NCBI GenBank assembly: GCA_030428945.1 | Contig: JAUIEC010000003.1 | Coordinates: 186,001 to 250,000, forward strand | Direction: 5' to 3' | Length of the DNA: 64,000 bases | Source of the DNA: Phycisphaerae bacterium | GTDB lineage: Bacteria; Planctomycetota; Phycisphaerae; UBA1845; Fen-1342 | In this document: positions 44,258-53,549 of the stretch, one piece after another | How positions within the stretch are numbered: the stretch's first letter is position 1 | How the letters are laid out: every line of letters starts with the position of its first letter | Translations under genes and position numbers: made by a program | Notes under the pieces: model-generated | The model's input: the letters and a program-made list of their open reading frames with translations, nothing else | What the model was told of the DNA's origin: nothing | Databases searched by the model: none

Positions 44258-44877
44258 ACATCGATTACCTGCCAACTCTCGAAGACCACGTAGTATCCAA
44301 GATCGGGTTCGTTCTCGACGTTGAACCCGAATACAACCCTCCATGATTGATCCTTCTCTTGGTAAAGCGCCAGAGAACTTTCTTCCAGTTGAATGCGCTG
44401 TATCTCGCCGGGCTGGTCTTCGACGAACCGTCGCAACGCGTTCTCGCACTCCTGGCGCAGAAGTTTCAGGCGTGGCAGGATTGCCGTAATCGCATCGAGC
44501 GTCAATCTACTCGGATGCTCATCGACGCAGATGTTCACGCGCCGGAAGCCGTGGCGTTCGAGGCTCACCTCCAGTTCGATCTCAACCCGATCAACGTAGG
44601 TGACCATCCAGCCTACGCCTTCGACGGCTTCTGATGTAACTGGCGTGTTCAATCGCTGATTCCGACGATCCAGGGCGCGGTCGAAAGTCCTCCATGCGAT
44701 ACGCCAAACCAACACGGAAGCCGGAATCGCGACAGGCAACCCGATCCAGAGCGACAGTCCTGTCAGCCAATGCACGACGAATGCAACGAGCAAACCGCTG
44801 GCAAGCGCGCAGTGGAAGATCGTCCATGTTTCCTTTCCACGCATGCTCTGCCCAGATACGGCATTAGATCGGTTCAT
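44242..44877 (-). CDS. Membrane-anchored hypothetical protein (element cargo)
   Basis: This encodes 211 residues; ATG 44877. Two hydrophobic stretches near the N-terminus (ALASGLLVAFVVHWLTGL, LWIGLPVAIPASVLVW) are followed by a soluble domain with MVTYVDRVEIELEVSL, CVDEHPSRLTLDAI and WRVVFGFNVENEPDLGYYVV. The codon use is noticeably less G+C-biased than that of the neighbours, consistent with acquisition on the integrative element. No family recognised. Its 3' end slightly overlaps the integrase remnant on the other strand. Confidence 0.6.
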   Translation of the reverse strand: MNRSNAVSGQSMRGKETWTIFHCALASGLLVAFVVHWLTGLSLWIGLPVAIPASVLVWRIAWRTFDRALDRRNQRLNTPVTSEAVEGVGWMVTYVDRVEIELEVSLERHGFRRVNICVDEHPSRLTLDAITAILPRLKLLRQECENALRRFVEDQPGEIQRIQLEESSLALYQEKDQSWRVVFGFNVENEPDLGYYVVFESWQVIDVYAAD

Positions 44878-45078
44878 GTCGCTGAGCTGCCCTCACGCGC
44901 TATCCCATGGACCGAAATGCCGGGTGGCTTGTGACTCGTTGATGGGTATCACCCAATCGCTCGGTGATGCCGTCCTTCGAACCGGCGTCCACAGCCGCCG
45001 TGAGCCAGTTTGTGAGTAGGTTATGGACAGAGCGGCTCTGTAAGCCCACGATAATCAGTCGTTTACGGGGCGGCAAAT

Positions 45079-45104
45079 GGGTTCGATTCCCATTCACTCC
45101 CGTT
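45079..45104 (+). repeat. Attachment-type direct repeat, right copy
   Basis: This matches 25 of 26 positions with the selC 3' end (difference: T for C at position 16). The 3' flanks also share a TGGCGG and a GTGAG stretch with sequence after selC. No full tRNA can be folded around it. Confidence 0.75.
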
Positions 45105-45162
45105 GCAAAGTGGCGGTGTGGAGATTGGATTCGATTCCAGGGGATGGGCGGTCTAGAACGGC

Positions 45163-45190
45163 TTGACAATGCCGGAATTTCGGGTATTCT
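45163..45190 (+). promoter_or_regulatory. Strong sigma-70-type promoter in the gap after the element
   Basis: TTGACA (45163-45168), 16-nt spacer, TATTCT (45185-45190). It points right. The first gene is 285 nt downstream. Confidence 0.65.
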
Positions 45191-45197
45191 TCGATTG

Positions 45198-45474
45198 ACA
45201 TTGCATCGTCGTGCGGTCCCGGGGGGTTCCTGCACTTGCGGCAGACACGGTTTGACCGGCTTGGCCGGTGACGCTTCCGTTCTGGTTGCGTCGTCGTTTG
45301 GTGGCTGGCAGGGGCGCAGGGTCTGCGGATTCTGGGCCAGGGTGGTGGCAGGCCGGTAAGGAGGGCGGCCCCCTTTGGGTGGGCGGGGTTCTATCTAAAG
45401 GGGCTTCGTTTTCAACCGCACGCATTCCCCGACGCGCCGCACGCTACTACCCTGAACCGCTGGAGGACCTCCGC
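45198..45474 (+). other. Possible structured leader or small RNA
   Basis: The region between the promoter and the gene at 45475 has no open frame with a ribosome site. It can form ACCGGC-TTG-GCCGGT, a nearby GACGC/GCGTC hairpin, and an enclosing GCAGAC/GTCTGC pairing. It does not match the conserved cores of tmRNA, SRP RNA or RNase P RNA. It could be a long 5' leader or an unknown small RNA. The rest of the gap (44878-45162) shows only the attachment repeat. Confidence 0.3.
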
Positions 45475-46086
45475 ATGACCACCGATCCGGCCAGCGATCC
45501 CGGAAACGAACCGAGACCCGCCGAACACCAGCCGGCACCACCTCCGCTGACACCCGCGCAGCGAAAGACGCGACGCATCCTGCTCGTCGTCGGAACCATC
45601 GCCATGCTCGGCATCGGCGTCTGCACCGCGCTGCTCCTCCTGTTCCTCGTCCCCCCAACCCCCAGCGACGGCGAAATGATCGTCAAAACCCTCAGCATGG
45701 CCAGGCTCGGGCCACTGCCACCCGACGCCACCGACGTCGAAACCGGCGGCGACAACTCCCTCTTCAAGATGACCCTGCTGCTCCGCTTCAAGGCACCCCC
45801 GCAACAGATCGACGGATTCCTCAGGAACTCGCCCGCACTCCAGGACCTGCCCACCGAAATCCTCGGGCCACGACACATGTTCCAGCCCTTCCCCGCCAAC
45901 GGCCAGGGCGACCCCGCACACCGCCACTACCTGCCCGACCCGCGCCACGACTGGTGGAACCCCCTCGTCCAGACCCGCGGCCGATTCTTCGAAATCCCCC
46001 CCGACGACGACCAGGTCCGCGGCCAGGTCATCGTCGACGACACCGCACACGAAGTCTTCGTCAAGGTCGAGCGGGGCGCGTCGTAA
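45475..46086 (+). CDS. Single-pass membrane protein of unknown function
   Basis: This encodes 203 residues. The ATG at 45475 follows GGAGG. A proline-rich N-terminus (about 1-33) is followed by one transmembrane helix (ILLVVGTIAMLGIGVCTALL). The extracytoplasmic domain contains LPPDATDVETGGDNSLFKMT, then FKAPPQQIDGFLRNSPALQD and WWNPLVQTRGRFFEIPPDDD. No family recognised. The 3' end overlaps the convergent hydrolase gene by 26 nt. The strong promoter at 45163 may serve it. Confidence 0.7.
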   Translation: MTTDPASDPGNEPRPAEHQPAPPPLTPAQRKTRRILLVVGTIAMLGIGVCTALLLLFLVPPTPSDGEMIVKTLSMARLGPLPPDATDVETGGDNSLFKMTLLLRFKAPPQQIDGFLRNSPALQDLPTEILGPRHMFQPFPANGQGDPAHRHYLPDPRHDWWNPLVQTRGRFFEIPPDDDQVRGQVIVDDTAHEVFVKVERGAS

Positions 46087-47110
46087 CACCCGAACCCGAA
46101 GCGCCGACGGACGCCGCGTACCAGTCGAGCACCTCGACCCACATCCCGGTCCAGCCATCCCCGCGCGAACCCCCGGGCACCGCGAAACCATGGTCGCCGT
46201 CCGCCACCCGCCGGGCAGTCACGTCCCGCCCCAGCGCCATCAGTTCCATCTGCAACGCGTCAAACGACGCCACGCTCGTCGCCGTGTCCGCGACACCCTG
46301 CGCGATGAACACCCGCGCCCGCGTGTTACGCAACTCCTGGATCGGAGACGTCACCAGGAAACTCGACCAGCGACGGTGCGGATGACCCAGGAACATCGCG
46401 TCCGCACTGTCCGGATCCGCCAGCACGGCCCGGTACTGCCGCAGCAGCGCCGCGACCCGCGCATCAGGATCATCCTCCGAAACGTGCCGGTACATGTGAC
46501 CCTCGCGGGCTAGCTGGGCCAGATCGAACAACTGCGTCACACCACCGCCCGCCAGCGATGCCACGTGCGTCACCTCCGGCATCCGCGCGGCCACGTGACA
46601 GGCCACCAGGCCCCCCTCGGAATGACCCGCCACACACAACCGCTCCGACGATACGCCCGGCATCCGCCGCGCGGCTGCGATCGCCGCCCGAACCGCCACG
46701 CTCCAGCGCGGAAGCGTGTGCTCGCGACGAAACAACTCGCTGGCAGACTCGGCCGACCCCGGCCGCTCATACGCGGCCAGGTGCTCGCTGCCCGGCTTCT
46801 CAACGAGCAGCACGCGCGCCTTCCCGCGGGCCGCCCGGGCGATCGGACCCTGCCCGCACTGCCCGACGATCCGCCCGCTCGGCTCGTGATGCACGAACAA
46901 CGGCTGCCCGCCCGAACCCTGAATGAAAACCAGCAGCGGCAGCGGCCGCTCCTCGGCCTCGCTCAGAAAGAACGAAACCGTCCGGCCCAGTTCGTCCGTA
47001 ACCTCGTACTGCCGGAACGCCGTCCCCGGCACCGGTTCACCGTCGCCCGGCCCCGCCGGCCCGATCGAACCGCACAGACACAAACCCACCAGCAACAGAC
47101 CATGCATCAC
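46061..47110 (-). CDS. Exported alpha/beta hydrolase
   Basis: This encodes 349 residues; start ATG 47110 or 47107. Signal peptide (GLLLVGLCLCGSIGPAG). The alpha/beta fold is shown by PLLVFIQGSGG (oxyanion region) and nucleophile Ser164 in GHSEGG. The acid is in the VFIAQGVADTATSV area and the His in DGDHGFAVPG. The central part carries a cap-like helical insertion. It is likely an esterase or peptidase-like hydrolase acting outside the cytoplasm; the substrate is unknown. Confidence 0.82.
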   Translation of the reverse strand: MMHGLLLVGLCLCGSIGPAGPGDGEPVPGTAFRQYEVTDELGRTVSFFLSEAEERPLPLLVFIQGSGGQPLFVHHEPSGRIVGQCGQGPIARAARGKARVLLVEKPGSEHLAAYERPGSAESASELFRREHTLPRWSVAVRAAIAAARRMPGVSSERLCVAGHSEGGLVACHVAARMPEVTHVASLAGGGVTQLFDLAQLAREGHMYRHVSEDDPDARVAALLRQYRAVLADPDSADAMFLGHPHRRWSSFLVTSPIQELRNTRARVFIAQGVADTATSVASFDALQMELMALGRDVTARRVADGDHGFAVPGGSRGDGWTGMWVEVLDWYAASVGASGSGVTTRPARP

Positions 47111-47194
47111 GCACCTCCGGCCAAGGGGACGGTCGCCCGCAGGACTTCCGCCCGAAAAACCGCGGCAGGTGAGGGATGCCGGCAGACAGGATCG

Positions 47195-48172
47195 TCAGAG
47201 CGGGTAGTCACGCCCCTCCGCCGCCACGTCGAAACCCGCACCCCGAACGGCCGCACGCTGCGGGCCGGCCGGGTCCAGGGCGGGGTTCGAGTGATTCAGG
47301 TGGATGAACTCGACCCGCAGCGTTCCGTCCCGGACGGCCGGACCCAACCGCTCGATCGTGTCCACCATCAACGGGTGCCCGATCGACGAGACCCGCCGCC
47401 CGGGCAGTTCGTCGCCCGAGTAGAAGGTGCCGTCAACCAGCAGCAGGTCCACGCCCTCCAGCAGGGCGTCGAATCGCGGACTCCAGCGGTCCCAGGGCTC
47501 GGTGTCGGGCATGAACAGAATCGTGCGACTCGGCCCGGCCACGCGAAACGCCACCGTGTCGGAGAACTCGTCCCGGTGCGGCACCCGATGCGCCGTCACC
47601 CGTACGCCGCCGGGCAGCGGCACGGCCACCTCGTCCGACAGTTCGTGCAGATCAATGTTCTGCAACGAAACCAGTTGGCTCCAGGGACCGTTGTCCCGCA
47701 GAAACGCGGCCATCCGCGGGGTCGCGTGCACCGGCACGCCTCGAGCGTGAATCGATTCGAACCCCAGCCACGCCAGCCCGAGGTAATGCCCCAGATGCGC
47801 ATGCGTCAGGAAGATGCCGCTGACCGGCCGGCGATCGGTCCGCCCGCTCGGCGGCCTGCGAACATCGCGGAGCATGACGAGTTGCTCGGTCAGGTCAGGG
47901 GTCGCATCGAACAGGTACGTGTCGTGCCCGTCCTGACGCGGCACGACCAACGCCACGCACGAAACCAGGTGCGCTCGACCCGGATCACTTCGGGCCGCCT
48001 CGCAACAGGCGCCGTAGCAGGCGGTGTGCGGCACGCCCGCGTCCTGGGCAATCCCCAGCACCCGCACGAACGGACCGCCCGGCACGCCGGCGGGGACCAC
48101 TCGATCACCACCGGCACAACCAAGCAGGGGGGCCAGGATCGGAAGCAGCATCAGTCGGATGGTCATTCGCAT
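47195..48172 (-). CDS. PqqB-like metallo-beta-lactamase-fold lipoprotein
   Basis: This encodes 325 residues. The lipoprotein signal has lipobox LAPLLGC (Cys19). The domain starts with VRVLGIAQDAGVPHTACYGA and contains the metal motif HAHLGH (His124, His126, His129). It also has MPDTEPW and a late FIHLNHSNP, all typical of the PqqB family of metallo-beta-lactamase folds. No other pqq genes are near, so a role in PQQ synthesis is unlikely. It is probably an exported hydrolase of unknown substrate. It is transcribed in the same direction as the alpha/beta hydrolase gene downstream. Confidence 0.82.
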   Translation of the reverse strand: MRMTIRLMLLPILAPLLGCAGGDRVVPAGVPGGPFVRVLGIAQDAGVPHTACYGACCEAARSDPGRAHLVSCVALVVPRQDGHDTYLFDATPDLTEQLVMLRDVRRPPSGRTDRRPVSGIFLTHAHLGHYLGLAWLGFESIHARGVPVHATPRMAAFLRDNGPWSQLVSLQNIDLHELSDEVAVPLPGGVRVTAHRVPHRDEFSDTVAFRVAGPSRTILFMPDTEPWDRWSPRFDALLEGVDLLLVDGTFYSGDELPGRRVSSIGHPLMVDTIERLGPAVRDGTLRVEFIHLNHSNPALDPAGPQRAAVRGAGFDVAAEGRDYPL

Positions 48173-48417
48173 GGTCGATCTCCCCGGCCAATGGCAGGCA
48201 TCGGGGAGAGTCTACCCGCGGCCATCACGTTCGAGGGGGTTGGTCGGCCATCGAGACTCGGCGGAAAAAGGTGCCCGCGCGCCGGTTCGGTCAGGAACAG
48301 GCCATGCGTGCGGTGGCGCGACGCGCGGGCCGGAGGAGCCTGTACGGCTCATCAGATAGTACGACGCAGACGGCCGATGGTTGCGGAAAAATCAACTGAG
48401 ATTTGGAATCGGGAGGC

Positions 48418-50034
48418 TCAGCGGGGCAGAAGGCGGGCGACCAGCAGCGTGCGGTCGTCGACCGGCACGGCTCGGCCCTGGAAGTCGTCGATCTTCCGGT
48501 TGAGGCGTTCCACCACGACGCGGGCCGCGGGCTGGTCGGCCAGGGCGGCCAGCAGGATGCGGTCGAGCCCATCCTCCCAGAGTCGGTCGCGTTTCTCGTT
48601 GGCGGCCTCGATGGCGCCGTCGGTATAGCCGAACAGCCAACTGCCGGGCGATAGTGACGTTTCGTGCAGTTCATACACCTGGTCCATCAGGCCCAGGGGC
48701 GGCGTCACCGACATGTCCCAGCGCGTCAGCCCGCCGGCCGGATCGACGCAGACCGGCACCGGGTGTCCGGCCGAGACGGCCCGGCAGCGGCCGCTGTCGG
48801 GTTCGACCTGCAGCGCCAGCATCGTGACGAACGAGTCGCCGCGCAGCGTTTCGAGCAGGTACCGGTTCAGGTCCCCGAACAGATCCGTCAGCGACGCGTG
48901 TCGCGCCAGGCCGGCGTGGACCGCGGCGTGCAAATTGCCGGTGACCAGTGCAGCCGGCAGCCCCTTGCCGCAGACATCCGCAATCAGCAATGTCCGCTGC
49001 CCGCCGGGGCTGGCCACCACGTCGACGTAGTCGCCGCCGACCCAGCGGCACGGCTCGAAGCCGAGGGCGACGTCCATGCCCGGGCAGTCGACGGCCGTGG
49101 GGATCAGTCGCTGCTGCATCCGCCGCGCACGGGCCAGGTCATGCTCGATCAGGTCGTGTTCCTTCAACTGGTTGTGCAGCCGGCGGGCGGACTCGTCGTG
49201 CTGGTAGATCGTCGCGCCCATCGAGACGAACGAAAGCCACTCGCTGGTCGCGTACTCCGGCCCGGCCGACACGTACACCAGGTCGATTCCTTCGGCGTGC
49301 ACTTCGATCGGACACGCCAGGGCCGCCAGCGGCTGCTGCGTGAACGCGACCGACAGATCCACGTCCGTCACGCTGGTGCTGACGTTGCTGGCCACCAGCG
49401 CCTGCCGCTCGGTCGCGATCATCGTCAGCATGGTTCGCGAGACATGCACCGGCCGATCGCCCGTCCCGTCCCGGGCCAGTTCCTGCGGCGGACCTTCGGG
49501 CAGCGGCAGGCGCAGCACGAGCGCGGTGCAACCCGGCATCTGTTCGGCCAGTGCCGTGCAGAGCAGCTTGCGTCGTTGCGACAGGTCGCCGGCCGCGGAG
49601 AGTTCAGCACTCAACTGCACGAGGGCCTTCAGGCGCCGGCCGACATGGTCCGGCGTCGCCAGCGTCTCGATCGATGTCCCGTCGGTGCTCTCTTCGACCA
49701 GCGGCACGCTGGGGAAGTCGGCGGTGACCGGATCGCGATCCGGCGGCGCCAGGCGAAGGCTGAACTTGCCGATGCGGATGCGGTCGAGCTCGGTCACGAT
49801 GCGATCATCGACCCGCTGATCGTTGATGTAGATCCCGTGGCGGCTGCTGAGGTCACGGATCCACCAGCGACCGAACGGATCGCAGAACAGTTCCGCGTGT
49901 CGCCGCGAGACGGCCGGGTGGTCGAGCACGACGTCGGTGTCGAACTGACGCCCGATCGTGAAGCCGCTGCCGTGCAGCCGCAGGTCACGCGTCTCGCCAT
50001 GCGCGTCGGTAATCAGAATGCGGACTTCGGACAT
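48418..50034 (-). CDS. FHA-GAF-SpoIIE (PP2C-type) phosphatase
   Basis: This encodes 538 residues; ATG 50034 with AAGGAA. The N-terminal FHA domain (about 5-95) has GFTIGRQFDTDVVLDHPAVS then RRH, the phosphothreonine-binding set. A GAF-like domain occupies about 125-290. The C-terminal SpoIIE phosphatase (about 320-535) has the metal aspartates in VGGDYVDVV, LLIADVCGKGLPAALVTG and LFGYTDGAIEA. It should bind phosphothreonine proteins and dephosphorylate Ser/Thr-phosphorylated partners, so it may counteract one of the window's kinases. The nearest, the TPR kinase at 50200-52632, is encoded 165 nt upstream on the same strand. Confidence 0.88.
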   Translation of the reverse strand: MSEVRILITDAHGETRDLRLHGSGFTIGRQFDTDVVLDHPAVSRRHAELFCDPFGRWWIRDLSSRHGIYINDQRVDDRIVTELDRIRIGKFSLRLAPPDRDPVTADFPSVPLVEESTDGTSIETLATPDHVGRRLKALVQLSAELSAAGDLSQRRKLLCTALAEQMPGCTALVLRLPLPEGPPQELARDGTGDRPVHVSRTMLTMIATERQALVASNVSTSVTDVDLSVAFTQQPLAALACPIEVHAEGIDLVYVSAGPEYATSEWLSFVSMGATIYQHDESARRLHNQLKEHDLIEHDLARARRMQQRLIPTAVDCPGMDVALGFEPCRWVGGDYVDVVASPGGQRTLLIADVCGKGLPAALVTGNLHAAVHAGLARHASLTDLFGDLNRYLLETLRGDSFVTMLALQVEPDSGRCRAVSAGHPVPVCVDPAGGLTRWDMSVTPPLGLMDQVYELHETSLSPGSWLFGYTDGAIEAANEKRDRLWEDGLDRILLAALADQPAARVVVERLNRKIDDFQGRAVPVDDRTLLVARLLPR

Positions 50035-50199
50035 GTCCGGGGCGTTCCTTCCAGCAAAGCCAACAGTGTAGCCCGGCCCCGATCGCCGGGCGAGGCGCGC
50101 TGCGCGGTGAAGCGTGGAAGACCGGAGAAGTGAACGGGCGACAAGAGGGGGGCACCTTCGCCCAAACGGCGTGCCAGGCGGTTCGTCTGCCGGCGTGGC

Positions 50200-52632
50200 C
50201 TACGGAAGCTCGGCCGCGACCTCGTCGGTTCGACGCGTCAGCCACTCCCGGAACGCGCCGGCGTCGTCGGCCGTGGCGAGTTCCGCCTGCTGTACGGCCG
50301 CGAAACGCGGGAGCACCAGTTCGAGGTTGCCCAGGGCCCGCCGGGCGATGACGAGTTCCTCCAGCGTCGCTCTCAGCCCGGGGCGATGCCCGAGGGCGAG
50401 GAAGTGCTCGAAGGCCGCTTCGAGATCGTCCGCCGCGGCCGCGAAGTCGCCCACGTTGTTGCGGGTCATTCCGAGATTGACCTGGCCGACCGGCAGTTCC
50501 CAGTGATCACCGGGCAGGACCAGTCGCTTCATCCGCAGGCTGGCGGCCAGGTTCTCGAGCGCGTCCTGCAGGGCGGCCCGGGCGGCCTCGGGCTGCTGCC
50601 GGTCGCGCTCCAGCAGGCCCAGCTCGCGCTGCAGCAGGCCGAGCTTGTTGAGGCTGTTGGCAATGTGCAGGTGCGGTTGCGTGAAGATCGCCTGGCGCAG
50701 TTCGCTTGCCCGCGTGAGCAGGTCGCCGGCTTCGGCCAGCAGTTCCTGGCGCTGTGCGAGCAGGTCCTCGTCGGGTGTTTCCTCGTAGGAGACGCGCAGT
50801 GCACGAGCCCGGTCGCGCAGCAGCGAGCCGAGGTTCGCCATGCTGCTGGCCAGTTCGCGGGGCGGCGCTTCGCCGTCCTCGCGAAGCTGCAGCGCCTCGC
50901 GCAGGTAGCTGATCGCCTGCTCGTGGTCGCGCTGCCGGGCGTACAACTGTCCGAGGTTGTTGAGCGTGGCCGCGACGTCGAGGTGGTCGCTTCCCAGGGC
51001 CGCGCGGCGGCGCTCCAGCACGTCGCGGTAGATCGACTCGGCCTCGACGTAGCGGCCCTGCAGCTTGCGGGCGAAGGCCCGGTCGTGATCGGCCGCCAGC
51101 GTCTCGGGATTGTCGGGTCCGTAGAGTTCCGCCAGCGTCGTCGCGGCCGGCTCGAGCTGCTGCAGCGCAGCGACCTCGTCGCCGAGCGCCAGGTGCACAT
51201 GCCCGAGGGCCGCCTGCACCCGGGCCGCGGACTCGCGGTTGGCCAGCCCGGGAAGCTGCTCCTCGACGTCGCGGACGGTCGCGGCCAGTTCGGCATGCAG
51301 CGGCGTCTGGACCGAACCACCGGTCTGGCTCGGGTCGAGCCCCTGGATCGTGTCGACCAGCAGATCGGTCACGGCCCGGGCACTGTCGCGCTGTCCCTGG
51401 ACCGCCGACCACATGTAGTTGGCGAAGGCCGCCTGCCCGATACCCAGCAGCAGCAGGGCGGCCGCCGCGCCGACGTGCCAGCGGTACCGGCCGGCCCGTT
51501 TGAGCAGGACGTACCCGAGGTGATCGCGCTTCGCGTCGATCGGTTCGCCGGCCTGGAAACGGCGCAGGTCGCGGGCCAGTTCGCCCGCGTTCTGGTAGCG
51601 CTCGGCCGGGTCCTTGCGCAGACAGCGGGCGACGATCGCGGCCAGGTCGACCGGTACGTGGCCGGCGACGCGGCGGAGGTCGCGGGCGGGCTCGTCCTGG
51701 ATTCGTTTGAGCAGCGACTCGCGGCGTCCGCTGGTGTCGTACGGCATCTCCCCGGCGATCGCTTCGAACAGCATGACGCCGAGGGCGTAGACGTCGGTGC
51801 GGGTGTCGATCGCGAGCGTGTCGCGGGCGCACTGTTCCGGGGCGGCGTAGCGGGCCGTGCCCAGGAAGGCGTTCGCTTCGGTCAGGTCCGATTCGGTCGT
51901 TCCGGCCATCGCGATCTTGGCCAGTCCGAAGTCGACGATCCGCGGGTTCCCGTCCGGATCGATCAGGACGTTCGACGGCTTCAGGTCGCGGTGAATGACG
52001 CCGAGCAGATGCGCGGCGTTGACGCCGTCGCAGATCTGCGTGAACAGGTCGACCACCGCGGCCAGCGGGGGCGTGACGTGCGACAGGTGCGCGTCAAGCT
52101 GTCGGCCGGCGATGTACTCCATGACGTAGAAGATCGATCCGTGCATCGTGCCGCTGTCGTAGACCCGCACGACATTCGGGTGCCGCAGGCTGCCGAGGAT
52201 CCGCGTTTCGCGCAGCAGCCGCGCGCGGGCGTCGCGCCCGGCCAGCGGGCCGCCCTGGATCGCCTTGATCGCGACCTTCTGCCCGGTCGAGACCTGGGTG
52301 GCCTTGTAGACCACGCCCTGTCCGCCGGCCTTGATCTCCTCGAGTTGCTCGTAGCCGGGCAGGCTGGCGATGCGATGCTGCGGCGCGCGGAGCGCGTAGT
52401 TATCGGCCGACGATTCGGTCAGCGAGAGTTCGAGCAGGGTTTCGTCGGCGCTGCTGCCGAGCGAGCGGAGTTCGCGGCCGAGTTCGGGCATCAGGTCGCG
52501 ATGCTCGTCGATGATCTCGGCGTCGGAGACATCCTCGCCGGCACTGCGGCGGTCGACGTACCGGCGCAGGACTTCCAGCACCTTCTGCCGACGTTCGATC
52601 ACCTGAACGGCCTGCGCGCTGCTCGAGGACAT
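50200..52632 (-). CDS. Membrane Ser/Thr protein kinase with TPR tail (no sigma partner)
   Basis: This encodes 810 residues. The ATG at 52632 has GGAG at 9 nt; a GTG 15 nt upstream is the alternative. The N-terminal helical region includes EIIDEHRDLMPELGRELRSL. The kinase domain (about 92-355) has AGGQGVVY, Lys123, HRD 214-216, DFG 234-236. The transmembrane helix lies near 380-400 (HVGAAAALLLLGIGQAAFA). TPR-like repeats continue to the end (HEQAISYLREALQLREDGEA). It is closely similar to the kinase at 35895-38315. Unlike the other four kinases here it has no sigma gene beside it, but is followed by the phosphatase gene, suggesting a kinase/phosphatase pair. Confidence 0.88.
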   Translation of the reverse strand: MSSSSAQAVQVIERRQKVLEVLRRYVDRRSAGEDVSDAEIIDEHRDLMPELGRELRSLGSSADETLLELSLTESSADNYALRAPQHRIASLPGYEQLEEIKAGGQGVVYKATQVSTGQKVAIKAIQGGPLAGRDARARLLRETRILGSLRHPNVVRVYDSGTMHGSIFYVMEYIAGRQLDAHLSHVTPPLAAVVDLFTQICDGVNAAHLLGVIHRDLKPSNVLIDPDGNPRIVDFGLAKIAMAGTTESDLTEANAFLGTARYAAPEQCARDTLAIDTRTDVYALGVMLFEAIAGEMPYDTSGRRESLLKRIQDEPARDLRRVAGHVPVDLAAIVARCLRKDPAERYQNAGELARDLRRFQAGEPIDAKRDHLGYVLLKRAGRYRWHVGAAAALLLLGIGQAAFANYMWSAVQGQRDSARAVTDLLVDTIQGLDPSQTGGSVQTPLHAELAATVRDVEEQLPGLANRESAARVQAALGHVHLALGDEVAALQQLEPAATTLAELYGPDNPETLAADHDRAFARKLQGRYVEAESIYRDVLERRRAALGSDHLDVAATLNNLGQLYARQRDHEQAISYLREALQLREDGEAPPRELASSMANLGSLLRDRARALRVSYEETPDEDLLAQRQELLAEAGDLLTRASELRQAIFTQPHLHIANSLNKLGLLQRELGLLERDRQQPEAARAALQDALENLAASLRMKRLVLPGDHWELPVGQVNLGMTRNNVGDFAAAADDLEAAFEHFLALGHRPGLRATLEELVIARRALGNLELVLPRFAAVQQAELATADDAGAFREWLTRRTDEVAAELP

Positions 52633-52858
52633 CTTGACACACTCCACTGCATTCGGGTTCGGAAAGGCCTGTCGGGATTATAGGTCCGGCGATTGGTCGA
52701 ACTTCTCGTAAAAAATGTGTTTCGGCGTGGAAAACCGCTTCCGGCGCGTCCTAGCAACTATCGGTGGGTGGTGACACCCCCGGTCTCGATATCAGCTAAC
52801 TGCGACCACTGGGATCGCTGCGCGCCGGACCGCGTTCGGTGCGGCGGAGGGTACGCGC

Positions 52859-53533
52859 ATGCGTGGGATCGTCTTGTTTGCCGTCGGTTTCTGCGGCGCC
52901 GGACTGGCTTTCGGCCAGCTTGGCTTCGTCACGGACGTCCCCGGCCAGTTCGTTGACATTTCGCAGACCGGCACCGACCTGATGATCGACGACGAGGGCG
53001 AAGCCGCCTTCAACACGATCTTCGGAAACAGCGTGCTGCCGGCCGGCCGCCTGGTGGTCGGCAACAACGGTGCGATCGGTTTCGATCCGCCCGGTGACGA
53101 CCTGGCACCGTTGAACGGAACGATCCCCAGTGACGGCGTCTTCGGCGGGGGGCAGGCGCTGCTGCCGCTGTGGGACGATATCGGGAACGACATCGGCCGG
53201 GTCAGTTGGCAGGAGTTCGACAACCGCGTCATCGTGCAGTGGAGCGGACGTCCGCTGAACGGCGCGTTCACCACGTTCCAGGTGCAGATCTTCGACGAGT
53301 CCGAGGCGGGCAATCCGCTGGCGCAGTTCCTGTACGGCGAGATCGACGACGCCGGCGGCGGCGACACCGCCACGATCGGCTACCAGGACGGCGGGGCCGG
53401 CTTCAACGACAGCACCTTCAGCCTGAACCAGCCCAGCGTCATGGACGGGATGATCCTGACGCTCGTTCCCGAACCCGGCAGCGCTGCCCTGCTGGCCGCC
53501 GGACTGCTGCTGCTCGGCCGGCGCAACGCTTAA
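52859..53533 (+). CDS. PEP-CTERM exported protein
   Basis: This encodes 224 residues; ATG 52859. Signal peptide MRGIVLFAVGFCGAGLAFGQ. The beta-rich body has GNNGAIGFDPPGDDLAPLNG and LPLWDDIGNDIG, resembling NIDO-like or secreted beta-sandwich domains with YGEIDDAGGGDTATIGYQDG. The PEP-CTERM tail is VPEPGSAALLAAGLLLLG then RRNA. 16 nt after its stop begins a second PEP-CTERM gene on the same strand, so they form an operon. Confidence 0.85.
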   Translation: MRGIVLFAVGFCGAGLAFGQLGFVTDVPGQFVDISQTGTDLMIDDEGEAAFNTIFGNSVLPAGRLVVGNNGAIGFDPPGDDLAPLNGTIPSDGVFGGGQALLPLWDDIGNDIGRVSWQEFDNRVIVQWSGRPLNGAFTTFQVQIFDESEAGNPLAQFLYGEIDDAGGGDTATIGYQDGGAGFNDSTFSLNQPSVMDGMILTLVPEPGSAALLAAGLLLLGRRNA

Positions 53534-53549
53534 CGAAAGGCGAAAACCG

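Larger units (their letters stand above)
43218..45104 (+). mobile_element. Decayed integrative element inserted at the 3' end of selC
   Basis: A segment of about 1.9 kb between the two 26-nt repeats. It contains an integrase remnant directly next to the tRNA and one small leftward gene. Placement at a tRNA 3' end, integrase adjacent, and a duplicated tRNA end at the far side are hallmarks of tRNA-targeting islands. It has lost most cargo and the integrase catalytic domain, so it is fixed in place. Confidence 0.65.

Noticed and set aside
45001..45104. A complete second tRNA gene ending at the right attachment repeat
   Set aside because: Only the T arm and 3' acceptor strand are present; no matching 5' acceptor strand GGGAGTG or anticodon arm can be folded upstream.
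45198..45474. tmRNA, SRP RNA or RNase P RNA in the gap
   Set aside because: The invariant cores of these RNAs were looked for and not found on either strand.
47195..48172. A true PQQ biosynthesis gene (pqqB)
   Set aside because: The fold matches, but the protein is a lipoprotein and no pqqA, C, D or E genes are near.
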